Of a DNA stretch of 64,000 bases, positions 17,048-27,414 are shown piece by piece. This stretch comes from an uncultured Pseudomonadota bacterium (GTDB lineage: Bacteria > Pseudomonadota > Alphaproteobacteria > RF32 > CAG-239): NCBI GenBank assembly GCA_902763535.1, contig CACWSG010000009.1, forward strand, positions 1 through 64,000. Reading direction: 5' to 3'. The notes under the pieces were generated by a model. The model saw only the letters and a program-made list of their open reading frames with translations. It was not told the origin of the DNA and searched no databases. Position numbers and translations under genes: made by a program. How positions within the stretch are numbered: the first letter of the stretch is position 1; every line of letters starts with the position of its first letter.

Positions 17048-17085
17048 AAAAAAAGGAGCTTCAATTTCTCAAAGCTCCTTTCTTT
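17048..17085 (-). terminator. Terminator between smr and the ferritin-like gene
   Basis: AAAGGAGCTT (17052-17061) and AAGCTCCTTT (17072-17081) form a 10-bp stem. The uninterrupted T run appears on the minus strand (complement of 17048-17054), so leftward termination is favoured. It lies about 200 bases beyond the ferritin-like stop. Confidence 0.75.
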
Positions 17086-17108
17086 ATCTGTTGCAATATT
17101 TATATAAC

Positions 17109-17198
17109 AAAGACCGCTGAAGTTTGTGTGGAGATGTGATTATGGTCTTTAATCATACAATATTTTGATGACAGATAAAATGCTCGTTTAATCACATC
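17109..17198. other. Nested inverted repeats in a 300-bp intergenic region
   Basis: GATGTGATTA (17133-17142) and TAATCACATC (17189-17198) are a perfect 10-bp inverted repeat. AAAGACC (17109-17115) and GGTCTTT (17144-17150) form a second pair that would compete for the same bases. On the minus strand a TTGACA hexamer (near 17240-17245) lies upstream and the terminator at 17048-17085 downstream. This could be a small RNA or the structured 3' UTR of the ferritin-like gene. No coding sequence is seen in 16983-17282. Confidence 0.4.
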
Positions 17199-17282
17199 CC
17201 GAGTCTGTTTTGTCTAAATTCTGACACATTTAAAAAATATGTCAATACCGAAATGCCAACTTTTTGGGTTTTGTTATTTAAA

Positions 17283-17801
17283 TCAATGAGTTAGTTTTTT
17301 GTGCGACAGATGTTCCTGTTCACTTATGATGTCATCTTGAAAATCGGTAATTTCTTGTTCGTGTTCCAATTCCTCGTGCAGAATTTTGGCTGCAACACGG
17401 TGAGTTTCATAGTCTTTACCAAAAGTCATCTCGCAAATTTTTTCATATCTGGCAATTGCGCAACGTTCAGAAATCAAATTTTGCTTTAGCAATTCCACCG
17501 TATAAGGATTGGATGGTTCTTCATAGCGGCAAATTGCGGTTTCGCCCCATTTTTCAGGGCTCAGCACAGGGGTGCCGCCCAGTTCTATAATCCGATTCGC
17601 TATCATGTTGGCATGTTTGAGTTCCTCGTTGGCGTGTTCATTAAATTCTTCGGCAATAGATGTGCGGTGCGGACCGACTGCCAGCAGCGCTCCCAGCCAA
17701 TATTGATAATAAGCCAGCCATTCTTCGGCAAATGCAATATTGAGAGTCTTTATCAGTTCGTCATAATCTACTTTTGCTATTTTTTGTGCCATTTCACCCA
17801 T
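17283..17801 (-). CDS. Ferritin-like diiron protein
   Basis: A 172-residue four-helix protein with a complete set of likely diiron ligands: E27, E60-x-x-H63, E112 and E144-x-x-H147, in the spacing of ferritin or bacterioferritin. This suggests iron storage or protection against oxidative iron, but I cannot separate bacterioferritin from other ferritin-like families. I chose the ATG at 17801, which has AGGAG seven bases upstream; the earlier ATG at 17819 would place that ribosome site inside the gene. Monocistronic, with a long structured region downstream. Confidence 0.85.
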   Translation of the reverse strand: MGEMAQKIAKVDYDELIKTLNIAFAEEWLAYYQYWLGALLAVGPHRTSIAEEFNEHANEELKHANMIANRIIELGGTPVLSPEKWGETAICRYEEPSNPYTVELLKQNLISERCAIARYEKICEMTFGKDYETHRVAAKILHEELEHEQEITDFQDDIISEQEHLSHKKLTH

Positions 17802-17966
17802 TGTTGTTCTCCTATACAATTAACCACCCAACAGATAAGCACAATAAAACATTGTTCAATGCTTGAATTTTAGTTTTTAATAATTACCACAGCTTGCGAT
17901 TATGAGTTGATTTAGCATTTATTTCGATTTATCATAGCACCTGACGATTATATATGGAGAAGTATG

Positions 17967-18602
17967 ATGGTTAGAGTAGCCCCGTCATTGTTGGCTGCTG
18001 ATTTTAGTAACTTAGGTGAACAGGTTGCAAAATTAGAAGCTTGCGGTGCTGATATGCTGCATTTGGATGTGATGGATGGACATTTTGTACCCAACTTGTC
18101 CTTTGGTGTGCCGGTAATCAAAGGTTTGCGCCACAAAACTCATCTGTCGTTTGATGCTCATCTGATGGTTAACAATCCGGAAAATATGATTGAGTGGTTT
18201 GCCAAAGCCGGTGCTGATTATATCACTATTCATGCTGAGGCAACCGATGACCTATCCGGTGTTATCTCCAAGATTCATTCGTACAATATTAAGGCCGGTA
18301 TTGCAATCAAACCGAGCACATCGGCGGATGTTTTGCAAAAGTTTATAGATAAAATTGATTTGATTTTGGTAATGACGGTTGAGCCCGGTTTTGGCGGTCA
18401 AAAATTTATGGAAGATATGCTTCCTAAAATAAAGCAAGTTCGGGCAATGATACAAAATCGTGATATTATTTTGAGTGTAGATGGCGGAATAAATGCTTCA
18501 ACTGCGCTGATGGCAAAAGAGGCCGGAGCTGATATGCTGGTTGCCGGAACTTATATTTTGGGCAGTAATGATTGGAGCAAAGCAATATCTTCTTTACGAT
18601 AA
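17967..18602 (+). CDS. rpe: Ribulose-phosphate 3-epimerase
   Basis: TIM-barrel metalloenzyme interconverting ribulose-5-phosphate and xylulose-5-phosphate in the pentose phosphate pathway. Family signatures include APSLLAADF, HLDVMDGHFVPNLSFG and VMTVEPGFGGQKF, and the closing VDGGI. Length is 211 residues. Two adjacent ATGs (17964 and 17967) are possible; the second lies seven bases from GGAG and is preferred. phoB follows after 11 bases. Confidence 0.96.
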   Translation: MVRVAPSLLAADFSNLGEQVAKLEACGADMLHLDVMDGHFVPNLSFGVPVIKGLRHKTHLSFDAHLMVNNPENMIEWFAKAGADYITIHAEATDDLSGVISKIHSYNIKAGIAIKPSTSADVLQKFIDKIDLILVMTVEPGFGGQKFMEDMLPKIKQVRAMIQNRDIILSVDGGINASTALMAKEAGADMLVAGTYILGSNDWSKAISSLR

Positions 18603-18613
18603 GGAGCAGATTT

Positions 18614-19327
18614 ATGAAACATTTGGTTATGGTTGTCGAAGATGAAGAAGCTTTAGGTTTGGTCCTCAAGTACAATCTTGAAAAAGACGGCTATGATGTA
18701 GCTGTGGTTACCAATGGTAACAAGGCGATTGCTGAAATTGAGAGTCAAAATCCTTCTGTAATTTTGATGGATTGGATGTTGCCTGAAATTTCCGGTTTGG
18801 AGTTGGTAAAACTTATTCGATCCAAACCTGACATCAAAGATATACCGATAATTATGCTCACCGCCAAAGGCGAAGAAGAAGACAAGATAAAAGGTTTGTC
18901 TGCCGGTGCTGATGACTATGTTACCAAGCCTTTTTCAATACCCGAGCTTTTAGCTCGTGTTAAAGCCCAAGTTCGGCGCGCTCCCGAAAAAACGACGGCA
19001 ACAGAGTTGTTGTTTGAGGATATTCGCATGGATTTGGTTGAGAAAAAAGTTTTTCGCGGTGAGAACTATATTCACTTAGGCCCTACCGAATTTCGTTTGT
19101 TGAAGTTATTGATGGAAACACCGGGGAAAGTCTTTTCTCGCGAATACTTGCTTAAAAATGCTTGGGGTGATAACATTTATGTTGAATCGCGTACGGTTGA
19201 TGTTCATATTCGCCGGCTTCGTCGGGCGCTCAATCAATATGGCGTTGATTATATTCGCACGGTTCGTGCCAATGGTTATTCTTTGGATAACTCGTTGGTT
19301 GACTATGAAGAACAAGAGGAAAAATAG
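18614..19327 (+). CDS. phoB: PhoB-type response regulator
   Basis: Two-domain OmpR/PhoB regulator. The receiver domain (1-118) has acidic residues E9/D10, phospho-acceptor D53 in LMDWMLPE and K105 in YVTKPF. The winged-helix domain carries LGPTEFRLLKLLMETPG, SRTVDVHIRRLR and the end signature RTVRANGYSL. The close match to PhoB suggests the phosphate regulon. No phoR, pst or phoU gene is nearby, so the partner kinase is elsewhere. I chose the ATG at 18614 with AAGGAG upstream. It lies between rpe and tgt. Confidence 0.88.
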   Translation: MKHLVMVVEDEEALGLVLKYNLEKDGYDVAVVTNGNKAIAEIESQNPSVILMDWMLPEISGLELVKLIRSKPDIKDIPIIMLTAKGEEEDKIKGLSAGADDYVTKPFSIPELLARVKAQVRRAPEKTTATELLFEDIRMDLVEKKVFRGENYIHLGPTEFRLLKLLMETPGKVFSREYLLKNAWGDNIYVESRTVDVHIRRLRRALNQYGVDYIRTVRANGYSLDNSLVDYEEQEEK

Positions 19328-19332
19328 ATTAA

Positions 19333-20460
<1,128 letters not shown>

Positions 20461-20462
20461 GT

Positions 20463-21377
20463 ATGGAAGAATGTGAAGCTAAAAAAGAAAATTTGCGAGT
20501 TTGCGTTTCGTGTGGTCACGCATCAGGAAATGATGAGGCTTATGAGCAAGAGTCATATAACATGGGGCGTCTTATTGCGCAAATGGGATTTTGTTTGGAC
20601 TATGGTTTTTCCGATAGCGGTGTAATGGGCGCTGTTGCGCGCGGTGTTTTGGACGAATGGGAAAACAATCAACATCAGTTTTATGTTAATGTCAGCCCAA
20701 TTGTGGGGGTTACCACCAAAGAATATTATAATCTTTATCAAAAAGATAAATTTTTAGAAAAAATTACCAATGTTGTTTTGACGGATACCATTGAAAATCG
20801 CAAGAAAAAGTTGTTGGAAGCCGACATAGTGGTTTTTGCTCCCGGCGGTGTCGGAACATTAGATGAATTAGCCTATGATTGTGTTGCTATGCAAGATGGC
20901 TTTATCAAAAACAAGCCTTTCATTATTTATAATATCAATGGTTTTTTCTATCACATTTTGGAATATCTCAAAGAAATGGTAAATTCGGGTTTTGCTGAGC
21001 CGATACCTTTTATTGTGGTTGATAACAATAATGAATTGGAGATAGCTTTTCGTTTGTTGAAATTGCGCTACAATGGTTGCGAATCATTCAAAGAGGCTTA
21101 TTACCACGCTCGTAAGTTAGCCTATGAAATGCCTTATTTCATTAAGAAAAAAACTGATGACATGAGCTTGGAAAAAATGATAGAAGATATGGATCAAATT
21201 GAAATGAGAGGCACCAAGGAACAAAAGAAAAAATTAAATGATGAAATAGACCAAGCTTATTTGGAAAAAGAGATTGAACGTATGTATGACCGTTTGGCTA
21301 AGGCCGGACGCGACACGGCAATGGTCAGCGAAAAATTAACCAAACTCAAAAAATCTCGTCAGAAAACCAATATATGA
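20463..21377 (+). CDS. LOG family Rossmann protein
   Basis: A 304-residue protein whose first 210 residues carry a LOG/lysine-decarboxylase-like fold, with the diagnostic PGGVGTLDE motif at 127-135 and a nearby R113. Members often act as cytokinin-type nucleotide phosphoribohydrolases, cleaving AMP or related nucleotides. The long charged C-terminal helix (220-304, Glu/Lys-rich) is an unusual extension. It starts two bases after tgt, with GAGCTCTAG upstream. The substrate is unknown. Confidence 0.82.
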   Translation: MEECEAKKENLRVCVSCGHASGNDEAYEQESYNMGRLIAQMGFCLDYGFSDSGVMGAVARGVLDEWENNQHQFYVNVSPIVGVTTKEYYNLYQKDKFLEKITNVVLTDTIENRKKKLLEADIVVFAPGGVGTLDELAYDCVAMQDGFIKNKPFIIYNINGFFYHILEYLKEMVNSGFAEPIPFIVVDNNNELEIAFRLLKLRYNGCESFKEAYYHARKLAYEMPYFIKKKTDDMSLEKMIEDMDQIEMRGTKEQKKKLNDEIDQAYLEKEIERMYDRLAKAGRDTAMVSEKLTKLKKSRQKTNI

Positions 21378-21387
21378 GAAAAACACA

Positions 21388-22617
21388 ATGCTAAACCTGA
21401 TTTGGTCCGGATTTTTTATTGTTGCTTTTATTTTAGCCATAGTTAAGAGCCTGCACGGCGATTTTTCTGTATGGCAGCAAATATCTGCAAGTTTGTTTGA
21501 CAGTGCTGATAGCGGTTTTAGAATATCAATAGGTTTGACCGGAGTTTTGTGTTTGTGGCTCGGACTGCTCAAGATAGCTGAAAAATCAGGTTTAACTGAG
21601 GTGCTGGCTAAACTTTTGCGTCCGTTTTTTCATGCAATTATGCCGGATTTAAAGAAAGATTCGCCGGCTTTCGGTTCTATCGTTATGAATGTCGCAGCCA
21701 ATATATTGGGACTTGATAATGCGGCAACTCCGATGGGGTTAAAGGCTTTTGCTCAGATGCAAAAAGAAAATCCTCATCCTGACCGAGCTTCTAATTCACA
21801 AATTATGTTTATGGTGCTAAATTCTTCATCACTTACTTTATTGCCCATAACCATATTAATGTATCGTTATCAGTTCGGTTCGGCTAATCCGGCATTGGTT
21901 TTTATTCCTATTCTTTTAGCAACATCGGTTTCAACCTTAGCTGGTTTTTTAGCCACTGCCGTTTATCAAAAAATAAACATATTCAAGCCGATTGTGTTGT
22001 CCTACCTACTGGGCGGGATGTTTTTGATTGGCGGAATAGGATTTTGTTTTTTCCGCTTATCTCCTGACAGCAGAATAAACACGACCATGTTCATCAGTAA
22101 TGCCGTGTTGTTTGGCTTAGCCGCATTATTTATTGTATGGGGACTATTAAAAAAACAAAATGTTTATGAAAATTTTATTGAGGGTGCTAAAGAAGGTTTC
22201 ACCATAGCAATACAAATTATTCCATACTTGGTGGCAATGTTGGTGGCAATAGGTGTTTTTCGTGCTGCCGGAGGCTTGGAAGCAATCTGTTCGGTTTTGG
22301 AAAAAATTATGGATTATTTTGCCATCAATCATGACTTTGTTAAGGCTTTGCCGACGGCTTTTATGAAACCATTGTCGGGTAGCGGTGCGCGAGCTATGAT
22401 GCTGGATACTTTTAAGACCTATGGTGTTGATAGTTTTGCCGGATTTGCATCATCAATTGTACAAGGTTCTACCGAAACAACTTTTTATGTTTTGGCAGTC
22501 TATTTTGGTTCAGTAAAAATCAGTAAAACCGGAGCCGCATTACCTTTGGCGTTGTTTGCTGATTTTTGCGGTGTTATTGCAGCAATTGTTTTAGCTTATT
22601 TCTTTTATCAGGAGTAA
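21388..22617 (+). CDS. Fused SpmA-SpmB nucleoside-recognition (Gate) membrane protein
   Basis: A 409-residue inner membrane protein with about ten hydrophobic segments and two Gate domains. The first half resembles SpmA (PDLKKDSPAFGSIVMNVAANILGL), the second SpmB (AFMKPLSGSGARAMMLD and SIVQGSTETTFYVLAVYFGS). In sporulating bacteria the two are separate spore maturation proteins; fused forms occur in non-spore-formers with no proven role. It lies between the LOG gene and a small unknown gene. Confidence 0.88.
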   Translation: MLNLIWSGFFIVAFILAIVKSLHGDFSVWQQISASLFDSADSGFRISIGLTGVLCLWLGLLKIAEKSGLTEVLAKLLRPFFHAIMPDLKKDSPAFGSIVMNVAANILGLDNAATPMGLKAFAQMQKENPHPDRASNSQIMFMVLNSSSLTLLPITILMYRYQFGSANPALVFIPILLATSVSTLAGFLATAVYQKINIFKPIVLSYLLGGMFLIGGIGFCFFRLSPDSRINTTMFISNAVLFGLAALFIVWGLLKKQNVYENFIEGAKEGFTIAIQIIPYLVAMLVAIGVFRAAGGLEAICSVLEKIMDYFAINHDFVKALPTAFMKPLSGSGARAMMLDTFKTYGVDSFAGFASSIVQGSTETTFYVLAVYFGSVKISKTGAALPLALFADFCGVIAAIVLAYFFYQE

Positions 22618-22621
22618 AAAA

Positions 22622-23353
22622 ATGGATGAATTAACCAATAATCAAGAAACTTCTTCAGCCAATCAAGATTTACAATCCAATCAGGTCCAATCTTGGGATG
22701 ACAATGATGGGGATATTAATCAACCTCAGGATGATCCCATACATAACATTGCTGTTGCCTTGCAGGTAGGAGCTTTGGCTGAAGCTCGTCAGTTGAGTGA
22801 TGAGCTGTGGGGAAAAGGTGGCGACCTGTCATCAGATGATGCTTTCTTCTATTTGGATTGTCTTGTAAATATGGGTGATGTTGAACGAGCCGGCCTATTG
22901 TTAAAACCTATATTGCCGGAAATGAGCAGATATATAGATGAATATTGGGATATTCTTCTGAAATACAGTTTTCTGTCGGCAAATTTGTCTTTGGCTACAT
23001 CAATCAGTGAGTATCCTCAGGTTCGTGAACAAGGAAGTGATATCTACAATTGGTTGCAACAACAAAAACAATATGGCTTGGGACAATACTATGAACAAAT
23101 TTTGCGTATTGCTTTTAATGCTGTGCAACAAAAATTATGCTTGTTTGATTTGATAGTAACAGAAGACGGATCAGTTTCCGTGAATTTCTATTCGGCCTGC
23201 AGTGACGATGAAAATGACCAAATTGCTCAAAAAGTAATTGTTGCGATTGATGATTACTTTGAAAGACTGGGTATTGAGATGCCGGAAGGTTTGTATTTGG
23301 CATTTGATAATGTCAAAAACTATCTAAATCAATCAGCGGGGAGTGATGACTGA
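22622..23353 (+). CDS. Unknown acidic protein
   Basis: A 243-residue soluble acidic protein. The first 40 residues are Asn/Gln/Asp-rich and probably disordered; residues 45-165 look like short TPR-like helix pairs (AVALQVGALAEARQLSDELW and FYLDCLVNMGDVERAGLLL). No family is recognised. It follows the spmAB fusion by four bases, so it is probably cotranscribed. Its 3' end overlaps the convergent gene by 21 bases. Confidence 0.75.
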   Translation: MDELTNNQETSSANQDLQSNQVQSWDDNDGDINQPQDDPIHNIAVALQVGALAEARQLSDELWGKGGDLSSDDAFFYLDCLVNMGDVERAGLLLKPILPEMSRYIDEYWDILLKYSFLSANLSLATSISEYPQVREQGSDIYNWLQQQKQYGLGQYYEQILRIAFNAVQQKLCLFDLIVTEDGSVSVNFYSACSDDENDQIAQKVIVAIDDYFERLGIEMPEGLYLAFDNVKNYLNQSAGSDD

Positions 23354-24307
23354 GTTTCCGACCTCGGAATTTTGATTTTTCTCTAAAACACCGGAAAGTT
23401 TTCCTATGGCGGAAGCTATTAATTTGCGTACCAGAGCTGAGGCTGTCTTTTGCGCATCATCTTTTGCCGCAAAAAGAATAAAACGATTTTGGTGTTCGGT
23501 ATAATTTTCCGAAGTCTTAGTGTCAACTAAGGTTACCGCCACCACAACCTGTAACCGATTAGTTTCCGAATTCAGGCTGTCGACTTTAGCCTTCAACACT
23601 TTGGTTTTTAGAATATAGTCAGGGTTTTGCATCTTATCTGTAATGTGCAATCCTGAGGTTTGTTGTAAATCACTCTTTATATATTCAAAAAATTTAGCGG
23701 TTGAATTCCCATCAAAAAATTCAGTGCGTTCAACAAAAACTTCTTTCAGATTGTTTGTTGTAACAGCTACTTTGTTTTGAGGCTTGTGGTTGCTACTTTC
23801 AGAGGGTTCCGCTTCGTTGTATGCAATTTCTTTATTGATATTTATTTGCGGCTTGGGCGGCAGATTAATATCCAACTCATCTTCCAAAACTAATTCATGA
23901 TTTTTGGGTGCGACAACTTTGTTGACCTGATTGAAAACCTTAGCGATGGAATCCATAGTAATAAAACCGCTTATTTCAATACAAAGCTCATCATCAGTTT
24001 GACTGGTAGTGTTAATATTCAGGCTGTTAAGATAGTGATCAGCCAAAAGATATATTTTGTTATTAAAATCCTGCAAATCAGTCCGTTCGCGATAATCGTC
24101 CAGTACGGATAATTTATGCAAGGCATTAAAAATGGCTTTATCGGTAGCCCGAGCTCTTGCTGAGGAAGTACTTTCGCCGGATGATATTTCTTCACAAGTC
24201 GAATTATAAACGGTTATCTCGTCAGCAGGCTTTGGCGAGCTTTCTTGCGCAAAAGCAAAAGGCGCTGTTAATATTAAAGCGCCTATAATGCCTAAAAACA
24301 AACGCAT
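23333..24307 (-). CDS. Unknown secreted protein
   Basis: A 324-residue protein with a clear signal peptide (MRLFLGIIGALILTAPFAFA, cleaved near A20). The mature part has an N-terminal helical region, a Pro/Asn-rich linker, and a C-terminal domain around VVVAVTLVDTKTSENYTEHQN that looks like a small alpha-beta domain. I chose the ATG at 24307, preceded by AGGAT; earlier in-frame ATGs lie inside the upstream gene. It follows a lipoprotein gene by four bases, so the two probably act together in the envelope. No function is recognised; a FlgO/LpoB-type accessory domain is possible. Confidence 0.75.
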   Translation of the reverse strand: MRLFLGIIGALILTAPFAFAQESSPKPADEITVYNSTCEEISSGESTSSARARATDKAIFNALHKLSVLDDYRERTDLQDFNNKIYLLADHYLNSLNINTTSQTDDELCIEISGFITMDSIAKVFNQVNKVVAPKNHELVLEDELDINLPPKPQININKEIAYNEAEPSESSNHKPQNKVAVTTNNLKEVFVERTEFFDGNSTAKFFEYIKSDLQQTSGLHITDKMQNPDYILKTKVLKAKVDSLNSETNRLQVVVAVTLVDTKTSENYTEHQNRFILFAAKDDAQKTASALVRKLIASAIGKLSGVLEKNQNSEVGNSVITPR

Positions 24308-24311
24308 TATC

Positions 24312-24947
24312 CTACCACCAGCTTCCATCATCATTTTGAACTTGGCGTACGGTATCTGACCAACTGTTCAACATATTGCCGTTGCGATCCATCAAACGCA
24401 TTTCATAGGAGATGACGGGAACTTCAGGAATATTTGAGTTAGTCAATGAGCTTTCAAAAACATAATCGGCAGCATCGGGATTATCAACCAAATTGAACAT
24501 ATTGGAATTTACCAAAATGTTTTTAGCTGTCTGACCGGCAGCATAGCCGCCTTCCGGCAAATAACGATCAATTTGCACCATATCGGCAACATATACCGGA
24601 GCCTTAGGATTATTAGCAAAAATTGCCGGAGAATCCTCTAACACTTTACCGGCAACTCGAGTTGCTAAAACACCATAAACTTCAGGTGTAATTACATAGT
24701 TGGCAGACTCATAACGTTCACCGCGTTTAGGCAATTGATAACCTTGATTTTCTACTTGGACATTATTATATCCGGCAACCTCACTTGTGGTGTAGTTAAC
24801 TCTTTCTTCGGTTCTGACATCAATATATTTAACATCAGGACCGGCATGACACCAACCCAACATACTGCACAAATCGGGGCTTCTTACATTGCTGCAAGCA
24901 CTAACCGCTAACAAGCTTATTCCGGCAATTAAAGACTTTTTCATCAT
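24312..24947 (-). CDS. Lipoprotein, possibly LpoB/FlgO-like
   Basis: A 211-residue lipoprotein with lipobox ending at C18 (AVSAC). The C-terminal half (VYVADMVQIDRYLPEGGYAAG, then an AADYVFESSLT strand) resembles the small alpha-beta domain of LpoB, FlgO and CsgG-type proteins, but the match is loose. I chose the ATG at 24947 because GGAG lies five bases upstream; a second ATG follows at 24944. It is the first gene of a two-gene leftward operon with the secreted protein above. Confidence 0.7.
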   Translation of the reverse strand: MMKKSLIAGISLLAVSACSNVRSPDLCSMLGWCHAGPDVKYIDVRTEERVNYTTSEVAGYNNVQVENQGYQLPKRGERYESANYVITPEVYGVLATRVAGKVLEDSPAIFANNPKAPVYVADMVQIDRYLPEGGYAAGQTAKNILVNSNMFNLVDNPDAADYVFESSLTNSNIPEVPVISYEMRLMDRNGNMLNSWSDTVRQVQNDDGSWW

Positions 24948-25100
24948 TTTAACTCCATGCATACTTTCTCTAAAAAACGATTATAAAACATTATAAAAAA
25001 ATTAAAATATATTTTTTTATTAATTCACTATTTGCTTTTTAACATAACTTATATTAAAATCGCGTTAATTTTATACGATACAATAAAGAAAGATAATATA

Positions 25101-25556
25101 ATGACTATCGCATTTACTTTTATTCTCATCGGTTTAGCGGCAGTTGTGTTTCCCTTGCGGCGCAATCGGTTTTATTTGCTCAATGCGGCTCTGGTTATCG
25201 GATTGTCATATATTGCCGAACATTATTGGTTTAGAATAAGTGCTGCCAATCTTTTATCCGTTAAAACCATAATGTTGTTTGTGGTGTTTCATGTGATATG
25301 TATCAATTTTACGACTTTTATTGCTTATGGAGTTGATAAAAGAGCCGCCGTCAATCATCAATGGCGCATACCGGAAAATGATTTGCATATGTTGGAGTTT
25401 TTGGGCGGTTGGATAGGTGCTTTCATTGCTCAGAGATTTTTTCATCACAAAACTTCCAAAAAAAGTTTTCAAAATATTTATTTTCTCATGATAGTTATGG
25501 AGATTGCCGTTTTGTGGTTTTTATATAACTATTTGGGATTAAGTCGATTTTTTTAA
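25101..25556 (+). CDS. DUF1294 membrane protein
   Basis: A 151-residue membrane protein with about four hydrophobic helices. The family signature is clear: IAYGVDKRAAVNHQWRIPE, then LHMLEFLGGWIGAFIAQRFF and HHKTSKKSFQ. DUF1294 proteins are small inner membrane proteins of unknown function. I chose the ATG at 25101 (MTIAFTFIL), since the upstream extension starting at 25032 has no ribosome site. It is divergent from the lipoprotein gene. Confidence 0.85.
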   Translation: MTIAFTFILIGLAAVVFPLRRNRFYLLNAALVIGLSYIAEHYWFRISAANLLSVKTIMLFVVFHVICINFTTFIAYGVDKRAAVNHQWRIPENDLHMLEFLGGWIGAFIAQRFFHHKTSKKSFQNIYFLMIVMEIAVLWFLYNYLGLSRFF

Positions 25557-25615
25557 CAATTCTTTAGCTTTGCCGATTTATATTTCAGGCAAACAACAAA
25601 ATAAGGACATCGGAT

Positions 25616-26935
25616 ATGCAGAGTATCAGTACTGATAAGTTATGTGAAATATTAGGTTACAAAGGAAATGTGCAATCAGGGCAAATCAGCCACATTACCA
25701 CGGATTCTCGCCAAGTAACTGCGGGAGATTTGTTTATTGCTTTGCGCGGCGAAAAATTTGACGGACACAATTTTGTGGCACAAGTCTTGGATAATGGAGC
25801 TCATTTGGCCATCGTTGATCACTTAATTGACAAAGTTCCTGCCGATAAACAGATTGTGGTTGAAAACACCCTGCAAGCTTATGGCAAAATCGGAGCTTAT
25901 AATCGTTCGCATTTTAAGGGGACGGTTATCGGCCTCACCGGTTCATCCGGCAAAACCACCACCAAAGAAGAGCTCAAATCAGCACTTTCTCAATATGGTA
26001 AAGTTTATGCCACTCAAGGCAATTTTAACAATGGTGTCGGCGTGCCGGCAACTTTGTGCAACTTAGATATGACGGCTGATTTTGCCGTTATCGAAATGGG
26101 AATGAGCGCCAAAGGTGAAATTGAAGAACTGACCGGTTATACCAAGCCGGATATTGCCATAATCACCAATGTTTATCCCATGCATATAGAATTTTTTGAG
26201 AATTTTGCCGGCATCGCCGAGGCCAAGGCCGAAATTTTTAAGGGCTTAAAAAAAGGCGGTGCGGCTGTTATTAACGAGGACACCAATTTTGCTGATATTT
26301 TGGAACAACGCGCTGTTGAAAACGGGGCAATTGTCTATAAGTTTGGCAAAAATCACCACTCATCAGCCGAACTTCATCTTCAAGATGAAGGTGAACATAA
26401 TTTCTACAACGCATGGTGTGTCTTAAAAGTTATCGAAGTTTTGGGTTTGGATGAGAAAAAGGCGGTTACTGCTTTGAATAATTTTACGGCTCTTGCCGGT
26501 CGTGGTGCCAAACATCAACTGAAATTGGCAAACGGCAGCTATACTCTTATTGATGACAGCTATTCCGGTCAGCCCGAAGCTATGAAATTAGCAATAGCCA
26601 ATTTGAACAAAATGCCTTGTTCGGGACGCAAAATCGCCGTATTGGGCAAAATGGCTGAGCTTGGCGATTCGTCTTTGGCACGCCACATTGAAATCGGTCA
26701 GGCTCTGGCAGGTTCCGATATTGATATTGTTATTGGAGTTTGTCCTGAAATGCGCGATATGTTGGCTCAGCTTCCCGCCTCAAAAGAACAACATTATTTT
26801 GAGAACAACCATGGTTTGGATGAATTTTTGCTAAATAAATGCTTGCAAAATGGCGATATTGTTCTTATAAAAGGAGCCAGATATTCATCTCAGATGTATA
26901 AAACAGCCGAAAGTCTGATTGAAAAGGGAAAATAA
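25616..26935 (+). CDS. murF: UDP-MurNAc-tripeptide:D-Ala-D-Ala ligase MurF
   Basis: ATP-dependent ligase adding D-Ala-D-Ala to the peptidoglycan precursor. The ATP loop GLTGSSGKTTTKE spans residues 106-118, and TQGNFNNGVGVP and IDDSYSGQPEAM are typical. Length is 439 residues. MurF normally sits in the dcw cluster; here it heads a murF-nrdR-nusB-def run far from ftsI. AAGGA precedes the ATG. Confidence 0.97.
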   Translation: MQSISTDKLCEILGYKGNVQSGQISHITTDSRQVTAGDLFIALRGEKFDGHNFVAQVLDNGAHLAIVDHLIDKVPADKQIVVENTLQAYGKIGAYNRSHFKGTVIGLTGSSGKTTTKEELKSALSQYGKVYATQGNFNNGVGVPATLCNLDMTADFAVIEMGMSAKGEIEELTGYTKPDIAIITNVYPMHIEFFENFAGIAEAKAEIFKGLKKGGAAVINEDTNFADILEQRAVENGAIVYKFGKNHHSSAELHLQDEGEHNFYNAWCVLKVIEVLGLDEKKAVTALNNFTALAGRGAKHQLKLANGSYTLIDDSYSGQPEAMKLAIANLNKMPCSGRKIAVLGKMAELGDSSLARHIEIGQALAGSDIDIVIGVCPEMRDMLAQLPASKEQHYFENNHGLDEFLLNKCLQNGDIVLIKGARYSSQMYKTAESLIEKGK

Positions 26936-26938
26936 AAA

Positions 26939-27412
26939 ATGAAATGTCCGTTTTGCGGCAGTGCTGACACTCAAGTTAAAGATTCGCGCAATACCGATGA
27001 TGATACAGCGGTGCGCCGCCGTCGAGAGTGTCCGGAGTGCGGGCAGAGGTTTACCACTTTTGAACACGTTCAGTTGCGTGATTTGATGGTGGTAAAAAAG
27101 AACGGCGAGCGAGTAATGTTTGATCGCGACAAATTGGCTAAGTCAATTTATATTGCCGTACGCAAGCGTCCCATCAGTTCGGAACGAGTTGAAAAAATTG
27201 TTAATTCAATCCAGCGCCGTTTGGAAAGCACAGGAGAAATTGAATTTACATCAACTCAAATCGGCGAAATGGTTATGGAATCTTTGGCCACACTTGACAG
27301 AGTTGCGTATATTCGGTTTGCTTCCGTTTATAAGGACTTCCGTGAAGCTAAAGATTTTGAAAAATTTTTGGCCGAGTTAGAACAAATGGCCAAGCCGAAA
27401 GGAGAAGATTAA
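26939..27412 (+). CDS. nrdR: Transcriptional repressor NrdR
   Basis: Zinc-ribbon and ATP-cone repressor of ribonucleotide reductase genes, sensing ATP and dATP. The zinc site is C3-x-x-C6 with C31-x-x-C34; the ATP-cone follows from about residue 49 ([17 protein letters not shown]). Length is 157 residues. It is placed between murF and nusB with gaps of three and two bases. Confidence 0.97.
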   Translation: MKCPFCGSADTQVKDSRNTDDDTAVRRRRECPECGQRFTTFEHVQLRDLMVVKKNGERVMFDRDKLAKSIYIAVRKRPISSERVEKIVNSIQRRLESTGEIEFTSTQIGEMVMESLATLDRVAYIRFASVYKDFREAKDFEKFLAELEQMAKPKGED

Positions 27413-27414
27413 TC

